A stretch of DNA of 64,000 bases from Oegoconia quadripuncta (lineage: Eukaryota; Arthropoda; Insecta; Lepidoptera; Autostichidae): NCBI GenBank assembly GCA_949316235.1, contig OX438747.1, positions 25,734,618-25,798,617 of the forward strand, read 5' to 3'. Position 1 is the first letter of the stretch. Each line of letters begins with the position of its first letter. The notes beneath the pieces are model-generated. The model searched no databases, was not told where the DNA came from, and saw only the letters and a program-made list of their open reading frames with translations. The position numbers and the translations under genes were made by a program. Below, one piece after another: positions 11,292 through 20,500 of this stretch.

Positions 11292-14200
11292 CTGTAATGA
11301 AGAGAAACAATGTGTTAGTAGACATTCTATTGTAAACTAATATAATAACTAAGTATTGACTTTTGTGTATCAGTAAAATTTTGTCCACATTCATGTTCAG
11401 GTTTCAAATGTCTAGACATCATTTACACAAATCACATAAAGGGACTTATTTATAATCGCTCGATGGGAAGGTTTGGCAGCACAACGACGTCAATTGCACA
11501 GGGTAGTGCATAGGATAGTAAGCGATTTCGAGGAGGAGCGTAAAGCTGATCTCGACGATGCGAAAACCCGTGCACCCGCTGCCATTCATTATCACTACGT
11601 GGAGGGTGTGCTTACATGCCCACATTGTGCACCACAGCTCGACTGCACCAGTGCCAAACCGAAGTGTCGCCATGGCCAAAATGGATCGCAACCATTAAGG
11701 CTTGCGTTGAGCAATTTCCGCCCGGGGCGCGTGAAGGACGCCTCGATTGTATGTCTTCTCTGCATAGTGTCACTAATTAATTCACATTCTACATCAGTGT
11801 TTTTTGCCAAGACTTACAGTCAGTCGTTCGCCGTGATGAATGCTCACAGACAGGGTGCGCGGATATATATCAATGGATATATATCATGATATACAGGGCG
11901 TCCCAAAGTTATGGGACATGAAGGGGAAGTACCTTAAATATTGTAGATAGTGAATTTTGCTCAAAGAAGACTTTATGTTATTTTTAAAAGTTAGTAATTC
12001 TGCATTCATAGATTTTCTAAAAATTACTTGCTTCGGCTGGGAATCGAACCGACTTAAATGTGAAAAAAAAAACACCCTACTTTTATGATGCCAATCGAAA
12101 GAATAGCTAAAAAATAATAACTCTGCCTAAGTAACATAGTATTTTAAAAGAAAGGAACAACATAAAATGATTGAGTCAAATTTCAAGAAAGTTATTTATT
12201 GCCGACGACGTTCGAAAAGTAGCGATATTATCATTCCAAAGATAGCATTGATTATTCGTAAATAAGTACCCACTTCATAAAATAGGTACTAACATAGTTT
12301 TCCTTATTATAAGTGCACGTGTAGATGAAATGATAAAACTTGTATTTAAATTTCTTCTTTTGGGGATACGTGAAAGATATGCTATACAAAAAGCGATACG
12401 AGAACGTAGGCGAGTTGCAAACAGAATTGTGCCATATCACATCGAGTGTTCACCATAAAATGATTAGAAAATCAACAGGCAGCGGGCTCATTAAAAGATT
12501 GGCGATTTGCGTAAGACAAGAGGGATCACATTTTGAGCATTTAATTAATTAATTTACAAAAAAATACCTACTTAATTGACTACGGCAGTTTCATGTATGT
12601 TTTTTATTTGATTAAAATGATTAATTTCACGTTGTTCCTTTCTTTTAAAATACTATGTTACTTAGGCAGAGTTATTATTTTTTAGCTATTCTTTCGATTG
12701 GCATCATAAAAGTAGGGTGTTTTTTTTTTCACATTTGAGTCGGTTCGATTCCCAGCCGAAGCAAATAATTTTTAGAAAATCTATGAATGCAGAATTACTA
12801 ACTTTTAAAAATAACATAAAGTCTTCTTTGAGCAAAATTCACTATCTACGATATTTAAGGTACTTCCCCTTCATGTCCCATAACTTTGGGACGCCCTGTA
12901 TATCACGATATATATCAATGGATTTTTTCACAAAAATCATTGATATATATCCATTTTTAATTTTTTTTAAGACAAGGCTGAATGGGATAGATTCCTTTGT
13001 TAATTTAAATTACAAATTACCTTAAATTACAAAAAAACTAAATAATCTGTCAAACTAAAACGAAATGTAGTGTTATTTTTGCGACGGTTTTGTGAGATTT
13101 TACGAAAAGGTATGTAAAAACTATTGCATTTTTAAGCTTTATAGTGAATTGTTAGTAATTGTATGTATGATATATGAAATCGACGATTTTGGATATTTGA
13201 CTCAGAGGAAATTTTATAGTTACTAAATTAATAGTTACTAAATAATTTATAAACGAGCTGTGATTATTAAGGATGTTTTGTTATTTTTGTTTATGAGAAG
13301 ATTAAGTTGTAAGTATTTGTTTCAGATTATTTAGGAATAATTACCTAATTAAGAAGAAGACTAATAGCCCAACACAGACTTGATTTTTTATCTTCCGCTT
13401 GCCAGTTAGGTAAGGAATCACAATTTTGTAATAGTATAAATACGAATTAGTAAACCAATCCAAATATTGTGATTATAATAAATAATTTAGAGTCAATTAC
13501 TTGTTTTTATTAAAATATTCCTTAATTTACCAGCTAACATACATAACGTCTTCTATAAAAGAAATGACTAATTTGTGATCAGTATTAAAATAAAACATAT
13601 TATAGCGATAAAAGACTATGCTTTCTTTATATCTGCACACAAATTAAAAAATAATAATTTGGATATATATCGGATATATATCAAAAATCCGATTTTTTGA
13701 TTTTTATTATAAAAATCGGATTTTTTCGCACCCTGCTCACAGATTTAGAAAAACGTGAATGACCCTTATTTTACCCCCTGTTCAAGGTATTAGAACTCTC
13801 AATGTAAAATAATTTGTACAGAATGATACCACATCTACAGAGCACATCATCCAATACACAAACTGCAGTGGACAGTACTGCACAGAATGGATGAGTCGTT
13901 CCATTAGAGAGCTCAGCGTCTCTCAAAACTCCACCAAAAAGTGTAACACGTCATCTGGTCCAGTTTGTTTAATTATGAAGAAATACTTGATTGATGCTCA
14001 ATACAGCTACACAGTAAACATATGTACTTTCTACTATACGTATTATGTACGCACAGATTCAGGGCATTAAACCAACCCTGAACTCGAGTCTTTTGTTGTT
14101 CAATTATTTTTTAAATGTATGGTCTTCAAGAATTCACTTCCAAGTAAATAATAATCAGAATTTCGTCCTTAAATCTCCACATACTTTTGAAACTCTTAAC

Positions 14201-15725
14201 TTTACAGCACATTAATACACTCACCACTCGTATCCTATGGCCCATGGCCTGAGCGGGCAGGTTGGACTTAAACCTAGCTCGCACACCACCTGAAGTACCG
14301 TGTGGGCGGGTCACTTTGCCCCAAATGGCGCGTAGCTTGGTCTTCTTGCCACGCGGCCCCCCAGCAATTGGTGTCCGCTTCTTAGCACGGTAGACATACA
14401 CGCAACGCTTGCCGGTGTAGAAGATTGCATCATCTCGACTCCTGGTGCCCTCAATCTGGAATTAGACAAAATGACTTATGTGAAAATATGGAAATATTCT
14501 TGGTTTACCAAATGTAGTCATGAATCGAATCAGTTGTAATTTTGTCAACATGTTTGTTCAGGTTTCAAATGTCTTGGCATCATTTTGGTGATGTAAATGA
14601 ATGAATAATATGGAAAGATAAGTACATTAGAGCAAATTAAAGTATGACAACTGAATTTATGTGAAATTGTAATTCAGTTTACCAATACTTCAAACATTCT
14701 TTGTTGATGAAGACGAAGGTGGCTGGCTAACTTTGAACTGGTTTTTTTTTTCTTATACACAACAGGTTAGCACTTGACCTCAATTACACCTGATGTTAAG
14801 TGAAGATGAGGCCGAACAGGGTAGCGTACTGAGTCCGGAATCGCCATCATATCTCTCAACCGGAACACGCATTGCTATTAATTAACATTGCTGTTTGGCA
14901 GCAGATTTAGACAAGATAGTGGTAGCTAGTCAGGCATACATTTAAAATGCACTACCCACCAACCAAATCGAGTACTAAACATCGGAGGATCGAACCTGCA
15001 ACCTCCGAATCGTAAACCCAATGTTGTTTAAAATAAAATATTATAATAAAATATAATAAAATTATTGTATTATTTAACGAGTATAAAATGTCATAAAACG
15101 TCCCTTATCCAGCTCCCAGCACACTCAACATCCTTAGATTCGGGTAGCACGATATTAAACCCAACCCGAACAATAAAATAACACACTATATCTGATAACA
15201 CGTCTAATTTATAAATAAATTTTATTTAAATGATTAATTTTGACAAACATTTATAAACACAAACATCTACAGGTAAAAAATTGCATCTAATAGCAATTTT
15301 TAAATCAAGTGAACTTTGATCTTTTTCCACAGCTATAAACAGTAAAAATATTAATAATGCAGACCTGTGTAGTCCTGTCGTTTAAAACCTACAGGAGTCA
15401 AGACAGCATTGAGTTTATTTTATACTAATATCAAAATACATAAGCTAAAAATACTGAAAGCTGTAAACTTAAAAAGTTGTGGTAGGTATGTAACTCTTAC
15501 CTTCAGTAGGGCTGTGTTTTCGTGCTGATTGCGCAGACCGCGTTTGTAGCCTGTGAACACTGCTTTGGCGTAAAGGCGGCCGTGGCGGGGCTTCGACGAC
15601 ACCTTACGAGGCACCTTAGCGGGCTCGGTGGCAGCCACCGGGGCAGCTTTCGCGACCTTCTCTTTAGGCGCCTTGGTTTTAGGTGCCTTCGCCTTAGGCG
15701 CTGCCGATGGTTGAGGGTCTGCCAT
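11268..15725 (-). CDS. RpL35A: Ribosomal protein L35A (eL33), three coding exons
   Basis: Structural protein of the large (60S) cytosolic ribosomal subunit. Exons (minus strand) are 15725-15501, 14455-14225 and 11291-11268. All have GT/AG borders (GTAAGA and GTGAGT donors; TTCCAG and TTACAG acceptors) and phase-0 junctions, and give 158 residues plus stop. Residues 1-45 are an Ala/Pro/Lys-rich extension ([13 protein letters not shown]). The conserved body follows: [20 protein letters not shown], then [20 protein letters not shown], then [20 protein letters not shown], ending MGHRIRV-MLYPSRI. Overall length is close to that of other insect L35A proteins. The intron order places a snoRNA-like sequence about 70 nt before each 3' splice site. 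The gene is divergent from DNAJC3. The frame is intact and the identification is secure. Confidence 0.97.
11362..11431 (-). ncRNA. Box C/D snoRNA-like sequence in RpL35A intron 2
   Basis: Read on the minus strand: a terminal stem TTTGTGTA pairs perfectly with TACACAAA. Next come box C (ATGATGT, 11416-11422), a candidate guide ending AGACATTTGAAAC, a D' box CTGA, a C'-like ATGTGGA, and box D (CTGA, 11370-11373). The total is 70 nt. Its 3' end is 70 nt upstream of exon 3, the usual position of intron-encoded C/D snoRNAs relative to the 3' splice site. The guide matches the one at 14525-14589. From memory, the guide would pair with a UUUCAAAUGUCU segment of insect 18S rRNA; that target is not checked. 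Confidence 0.75.
11432..11850. other. RpL35A intron 2 sequence with an unassigned open frame
   Basis: Less AT-rich than its surroundings and open in more than one frame (for example 11473-11889 plus, 11446-11691 minus). I recognise no motif, and the long plus frame runs into the transposon ends. The sequence is continuous with 13744 onward once the hAT element is removed. It may be an older degraded element. Confidence 0.35.
11894..12898. mobile_element. Tc1/mariner-type element with 268-bp inverted repeats
   Basis: Inverted arms 11894-12161 and 12631-12898 begin CAGGGCGTCCCAAAG and are flanked by TA on both sides (11892-11893 and 12899-12900), the Tc1/mariner target duplication. The arms are nearly identical (a few mismatches seen). 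The 469-bp centre retains only a transposase C-terminal piece. Each arm also contains a tRNA-like CGGCTGGGAATCGAACC segment. It sits inside the hAT element, so it is the younger insertion. Confidence 0.85.
12345..12552 (+). pseudogene. Tc1/mariner-type transposase, C-terminal remnant
   Basis: The frame reads [19 protein letters not shown] and ends [10 protein letters not shown] before TAA. The DFFLWGxLKD and GxHFEHL patterns are typical of the C-terminal ends of mariner-like transposases. The catalytic DDE/D region is missing, so the element cannot mobilise itself. A related remnant lies at 59110-59280. Confidence 0.75.
13744..14224. other. RpL35A intron 2, remainder
   Basis: No open frame of interest. 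It continues the sequence interrupted by the hAT element (ATGAATG|CTCACAGA|TTTAG). I see no other feature. Confidence 0.4.
14225..14455 (-). CDS. RpL35A: RpL35A coding exon 2
   Basis: Encodes residues 76-152, starting [12 protein letters not shown] after a TTCCAG acceptor and ending GHRIRV before a GTGAGT donor. It holds most of the conserved rRNA-binding fold. Confidence 0.96.
14525..14589 (-). ncRNA. Box C/D snoRNA-like sequence in RpL35A intron 1
   Basis: Paralogue of the sequence at 11362-11431. On the minus strand: box C-like ATGATGC (14577-14583), the same guide core AGACATTTGAAAC, D' CTGA, C'-like ATGTTGA and box D CTGA (14530-14533). The terminal stem is weak here (only AA/TT next to the boxes). 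Box D lies about 75 nt upstream of exon 2, the same spacing as the other copy. The conserved guide amid diverged surroundings is what a snoRNA pair would show. The poorer stem lowers confidence. Confidence 0.65.
14738..15035 (-). mobile_element. SINE family C in RpL35A intron 1
   Basis: Tail-first copy with a T-run, CACAACAGGTTAGCACTTGACC, the GTGAAGATGAGG body, and a diverged tRNA-like head ending CCCAATGTTGTTTA. It is more diverged than the copies at 28781 and 34399, so it is older. Confidence 0.75.
15501..15725 (-). CDS. RpL35A: RpL35A coding exon 1
   Basis: Encodes residues 1-75, from ATG at 15725-15723 to AAG at 15503-15501, followed by a GTAAGA donor. It includes the lysine- and alanine-rich N-terminal extension and the start of the ribosomal domain. 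An in-frame ATG is absent between the start and the upstream acceptor-like TATAG, so this start is preferred. Confidence 0.95.
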
Positions 15726-15954
15726 ACCTATAAATACGGTGTCAGTTATTATCACAAAATCACTTGCAAATTGATGAGGTTATGTTGACAATTTGACATC
15801 TGATCAATCTTGAATTATCCCACTGATAATCGTCGATCCGATATTTTTGTGCACGCCGGGTGCATTTATTACACAATTCGTTGCTATAAATATGCTAATT
15901 TTTACAGAAAATCGTATTTAAAATTAGAAATAATACAAATTGTGTCACACTAAC

Positions 15955-15976
15955 CTAGGAAACTTCAAAATGAAAG
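15955..15976 (-). other. Candidate 5' UTR exon of RpL35A with a TCT initiator
   Basis: On the minus strand a TCTTTC pyrimidine start (15977-15972) resembles the TCT initiator of insect ribosomal protein genes. It is followed within about 20 nt by CCTAG and a GTTAGT donor. The matching acceptor would be TTTATAG two bases before the start codon (AG at 15729-15728). The acceptor lacks a clear pyrimidine tract, so this is a tentative call. Confidence 0.35.
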
Positions 15977-17358
15977 ATTTGACTAGTGTTGCCATGCTAA
16001 AAAGAAATGGGCGAAAGATACGTTACGTTATTAAAGGTTTTCAATAAATATGTTAAATAAAAATTACTATAATAATAAACCTAAAAATGCCATTCAAATG
16101 GTATTATATGAACTATCGAGGTTGAAGGCCAAGAGATGAATACAATTCAAAACGTTATGATTTTTGAACAAATAAATATCAAACTTAATACAAAAGCAAA
16201 AGTAATAACTGAATATGAAATATTGCAGTTATCTAAGCTTTTATTGAACTTTTAATGCTAATATATTTTTATTTTTATTTATTTTTATTTTATTTATTTC
16301 TGGGAAACAAACAGCTAATATTGATACAATATGTTTGTAACAAAATTACAACACATAAGCTAAAACAGTTTCCACTAATTAGTAATGATATTTTGCTTGC
16401 TTATGTTGCTTTGCATAATAAACAAAATTATTAATGCAAAAGTTACAAATATTTACATGGTCTTACATGGTTGTATTATGTCTACATATATCTAATTAGA
16501 ACAATAATAAGAGCTCCTTTCTTTATATACAAATCTTTTGAATCAGAATACAACTCAGTGTCTCTAAGTCTGGTAACTCTTCACAATGAGAACAAAATGA
16601 TGTTATTTACTGATAAAATAAATATTTTGTATTTATCTCATTTCCATTTTTATTTGTCTGTCCTAGATGTTGCGTGCGCGATATAAAATCAACATTACTT
16701 GTTCCAAATTAATTAGCTAATTCAGACCCCAGCTTACGTTAATAACTTATTAGTAATCTGTGCCCCGGCTTTGTATTTTTTTTTAAATTTTATAAATGTA
16801 TTCTAACAATTTATTTAAAACATGTCAAACATTTAAATACACAAACATTGTAATTAATTTATCATAATAATATCAGTTCATATAACAAAACCATTAAAAA
16901 CTGTCTTGTTATAAATCAACTGCCGCAGGTTAAGAAAATGTTTATTTTATTTCAACATAAGTATATAAGCATATCTAAAAAAGGAGCTACCTAGTTACAA
17001 AATATTAAAAGAAAAGAATTAAATTGAATACGTTGATAATAACGGCTTGAAATACAGAAGATAGATTTCACAAGAAACAAAACTTAATAGCTTCGTTATG
17101 ATAACTGCAAATTCACGTAACGTAACGAAACGTACGTCACAAAAGTACCCTTTTGTACCCTACCCGTAATAATAATATGACATGACACTGCATTACAATA
17201 ATAATATGAAATATATAAAATAGATATATATACGAGCTATATTATATAAAATATGGCATTACACAATATCTTGCTGGCTGTCAATTGATGCTGCCAGTGC
17301 CGTAAATAACTTTATTAAAAAATTATTAAAAAAAACTGGTGCTGCTGTCTGATTTCGA
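15977..17358. promoter_or_regulatory. Divergent promoter region of RpL35A and DNAJC3
   Basis: About 1.4 kb of very AT-rich DNA between the two divergent genes. I see no open frame with support and no family A-C SINE in it. Near 17095-17165 is a GC-richer patch with ACGTAACGTAACGAAACGTACG, an imperfect repeat of ACGTA. The only clear regulatory motif is the ERSE at its right end. Confidence 0.5.
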
Positions 17359-17377
17359 CCAATCAGAGAAAACCACG
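17359..17377 (+). promoter_or_regulatory. ER stress response element (CCAAT-N9-CCACG)
   Basis: CCAAT at 17359-17363, exactly nine bases, then CCACG at 17373-17377. This is the full consensus of the ERSE bound by NF-Y with ATF6 or XBP1 in animals. It lies 112 nt upstream of the DNAJC3 start codon, and DNAJC3 is a known unfolded-protein-response target in mammals. The motif is seen directly; its activity in this species is inferred. Confidence 0.8.
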
Positions 17378-17488
17378 AAAAGAGCCGAGAAAAATGGATT
17401 GTGGCTCTGTCAAATAAATTATTTTGTATTCCAGAATTAGATTAGATTACGATTTAAGTCAAGACTGCTGTAATAAATTATAATAATA

Positions 17489-17567
17489 ATGGACTACTTA
17501 ACAAATATCAACTGGAACAAAATCACGCCATGTCTAGTTTTGTTAGTTCTAGAAGTAGTGTTAGAAT
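17489..17567 (+). CDS. DNAJC3: DNAJC3 exon 1 (signal peptide)
   Basis: Encodes [11 protein letters not shown] and a hydrophobic stretch [11 protein letters not shown]. The donor is GTAAGT at 17568. The nearer acceptor (TTTCAG, exon at 17641) would create TAG at the junction. Using GTGTAG at 17634 instead gives E-F-S-E-C and keeps the frame, so that acceptor is chosen. Confidence 0.85.
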
Positions 17568-20500
17568 GTAAGTGTTTTTAGCCGCTTAGATTCTTTTTTT
17601 TTTGTTGAGTTTATGGTGTAACAATGTGGTGTAGTTTCAGAGTGTGCGACGCAGGCGGAGGTGAACAAGCACCTGGAACTGGGGCGGGACTTCCTAGCGC
17701 GAGGACAACTTTCCGACGCCCTCACACATTATCACGCCGCCGTCGGTCAGTGTGTAGTATTTATTTTTGTCCCTGATTCATAAATTGTACCTAACTGAGT
17801 TTCAAACAATTCTCTACTATATGTACATACTCTGGATTTACCTTACATACCGCTATACTTTCTATGTAAAACTTAGTAAGGTGTCCAAATTATTTACCCA
17901 ATGTTTTGATGTAGGCCACGTAACTTTGTGACTCTCTGTGTCAAGGCCACGACATTTGTTCCACTCCAATGACTGTGTAGACCTCAGCACAATGTGTAGG
18001 TCACAGAGTTTCAGTCATCATTTAACAGAGAAATGCTTATGGCATTAGATATTTTATTTTCTGTTGACAGAGGGTGATCCACACAATTACCTAACATATT
18101 TCAAGCGTGGTACCGTCTACTATGCACTTGGTAAAGCAAAATTTGCTCTACAGGACTTCAGTAAGGTGAGTTGGTTTCCTTATCATCATAACACATTAGA
18201 ATTGGCTACATCTTTTGTGAGAGCAGCTCTCAAGAGATGTTTAACACATTCAGAGACACAACCCACCTCTTCACATTATAACAATAAAACTTCTGTTTTG
18301 TCTGGTACCTAAACCTGTAAACCAATTTTATTGATAATTTTTTATTTTCTCATTAGTATGTTAAAGTCAGACATGACAGGAAGAACTGATACCTAATGGG
18401 GTGTCAAAGTTCTAGAGTGCAGACCAAACAATAGCAATAGCAGCATAGGACAGCCACCCACAAGGTCGCTCTGAATATCTGTGGAGGAGGTCAATATTCA
18501 GCAGTGGATGTCCTGTGGTTGATATCATGATTATATCAATAAAGTGTGTTAGGCAATTGAAATATTATTTAATCCACAATTTCCATAGAACCACTGCTTG
18601 CAAAATGCTCACCCCATTCCAGTGATGCAATTCAATCTTTAATTACATCAGTCCCCTTCTAGAGGTAGGCTTCACTTTAGGCACACCACAGCTTTACTGA
18701 TGATGCTGCATTTAGTAAGAAGTCGTCCATAGTTAAGAACTAATTGCCTCCAACAGTCTTATACATAGATCACATTTTTGTTGACAATGGAAGTATAAAT
18801 AATATTACTTGTATCAGTTTCTCTGTCCATTAGTATATCCAAGTTACCACTGTTGATTACAATAATAAATAAATAAATATTTCGGACACTTACACCAATC
18901 ATCTAGTCCCAAACTAAGCAAAGCTTGTACTATGGACACTAGATAACGGATAAACATACATAAATATTTATGTAAACATCCATGACTCGGGAATAAATAT
19001 TCGTATTCAACATATTATAAACATTTACTCCTAGCGGGATTCGAATCTGCAACCGTTGGTTTCGCTGACATGTCACTATCCACTACACCAATCTGTCGTT
19101 AAACCAGAACTAAAACCACTTAAAGTAGAACCAGTATCGCACTTGAAACTACATTTTCACTCAATTTTTTCTCAAGCCTTTACTCTCTTTGTGCACACAA
19201 TGCAACATAGGGCAGAGAGAGAGACTGTGCACTACGTAATTACGTTGTATACTGTAGAATACCACCGTGGAGGTGTATCAGTTTCAATATGGCAAGTGTT
19301 TAATTCTTCCTTCTATATTATTGGTTCTATTGCTGTCTTTTGTCTTCGCTTCAATGGAAGCACAGCCATGGCCCGTATACCCTCAGCAATTTCTTAAACT
19401 AAATTATTTCAGATGCAGTCTTGAAATTAATTAAATCAAATAAATTATTATCATAAGCATAAATGTCACTATTGTTTGCTTTGCTGACTGTCGAGTCATG
19501 CTCTTATCTATCGCCCAGCCATATATTGTATTTATTGGCCTGATTGAATTTCATTAGAAACAGGTTTCACTGATCCATACTCTATTCATATGTACAATTA
19601 TGGTTTAAAACATCTGTTGAGGAGTGGATGTGGGGTTGAGGATGTTGCTTACATTTATGTACTTACCTATTAATGGGTTAAGAAGACACCTAAAGAGTTG
19701 AACTATACACAACGCTTCAATTATCACTTATGAATTATTCTGTAAAGTTTCAATAACCCTTTTGAGGAACAGTTTACAGCAGTCAGTGGAGACATCAAGT
19801 CTCTTCAAAGGGTTAGAGGTTCTGCTTGAATGATTCTAGTTTTGTCTTAACTAAAGAATAGGCTAGTACTGATTTTCTTTTATCTTCATCTTTCACATAC
19901 CACAGTGTATGTGACTGAGGTTACTTTGAAGCTTACCTTTGATAAAAATTGTCAGACAAAAAATTCTTTGGGAAGTTATGCTTATTGTCATCCTATGGGA
20001 TGTAGTATGTGACGCACCTCCGCCTTATGTAACTTTAGTATATAAGCAATTGCACCGCATTATCGCCCTTCATTATACGTATAGCACGATACATTGTGTT
20101 TCTGTTATTGCGCACCTGGTTCCCACATTGCATGGCGATCCTGCCAGTGCTGCCTTAGTTAGGCAGCGCTGTGCGTATAAATACATAAAAAGCGTACTGT
20201 GACCAACGGTCTATAAATCATGGTCAAATCTGTGAATGGAGGCGAAAATGAATTTTACTTGGCTGCACACCGGAAGTTGTTGGTATCCCCCGACGCTATT
20301 ATCTGCCACTATGGGATTTACACCAAATGCAAAGAAGATTCAGTCGGATGCAGCTTGATGACGCAGCGTGATGATGCCGCTGTCCACAAAAGTACAGAAT
20401 TGTGTGCTCACTACCAGCGTCAGTGATTTAGGTAAAGTGAAAAATGACACAGTGAGTTAAAATATTGTTTTTTTATTGCCGCGGACGATTTTCCATTTTA

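Larger units (their letters stand above)
11851..13735. mobile_element. hAT-type element, non-autonomous, carrying a nested insertion
   Basis: The termini are inverted (CAGGGTGCG at 11851 and CGCACCCTG ending at 13735). They are flanked by a perfect 8-bp target duplication, CTCACAGA, at 11843-11850 and 13736-13743. Eight-bp duplications and CAGGG ends are hallmarks of the hAT superfamily. Without the nested 1005-bp element and one TA, the host element is about 880 bp, very AT-rich, and has no transposase. Subterminal GGATATATATC repeats are present at both ends. Confidence 0.85.

Noticed and set aside
11446..11889. 138-codon plus frame and 81-codon minus frame in RpL35A intron 2
   Set aside because: The plus frame only reaches its length by running into the hAT end; no domain is recognised on either strand.
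17553..17643. Alternative DNAJC3 junction using GAA|GTAGTG with the exon at 17643
   Set aside because: It also keeps the frame, but needs a poor donor. The strong GTAAGT donor with the acceptor at 17634 gives an in-frame protein.
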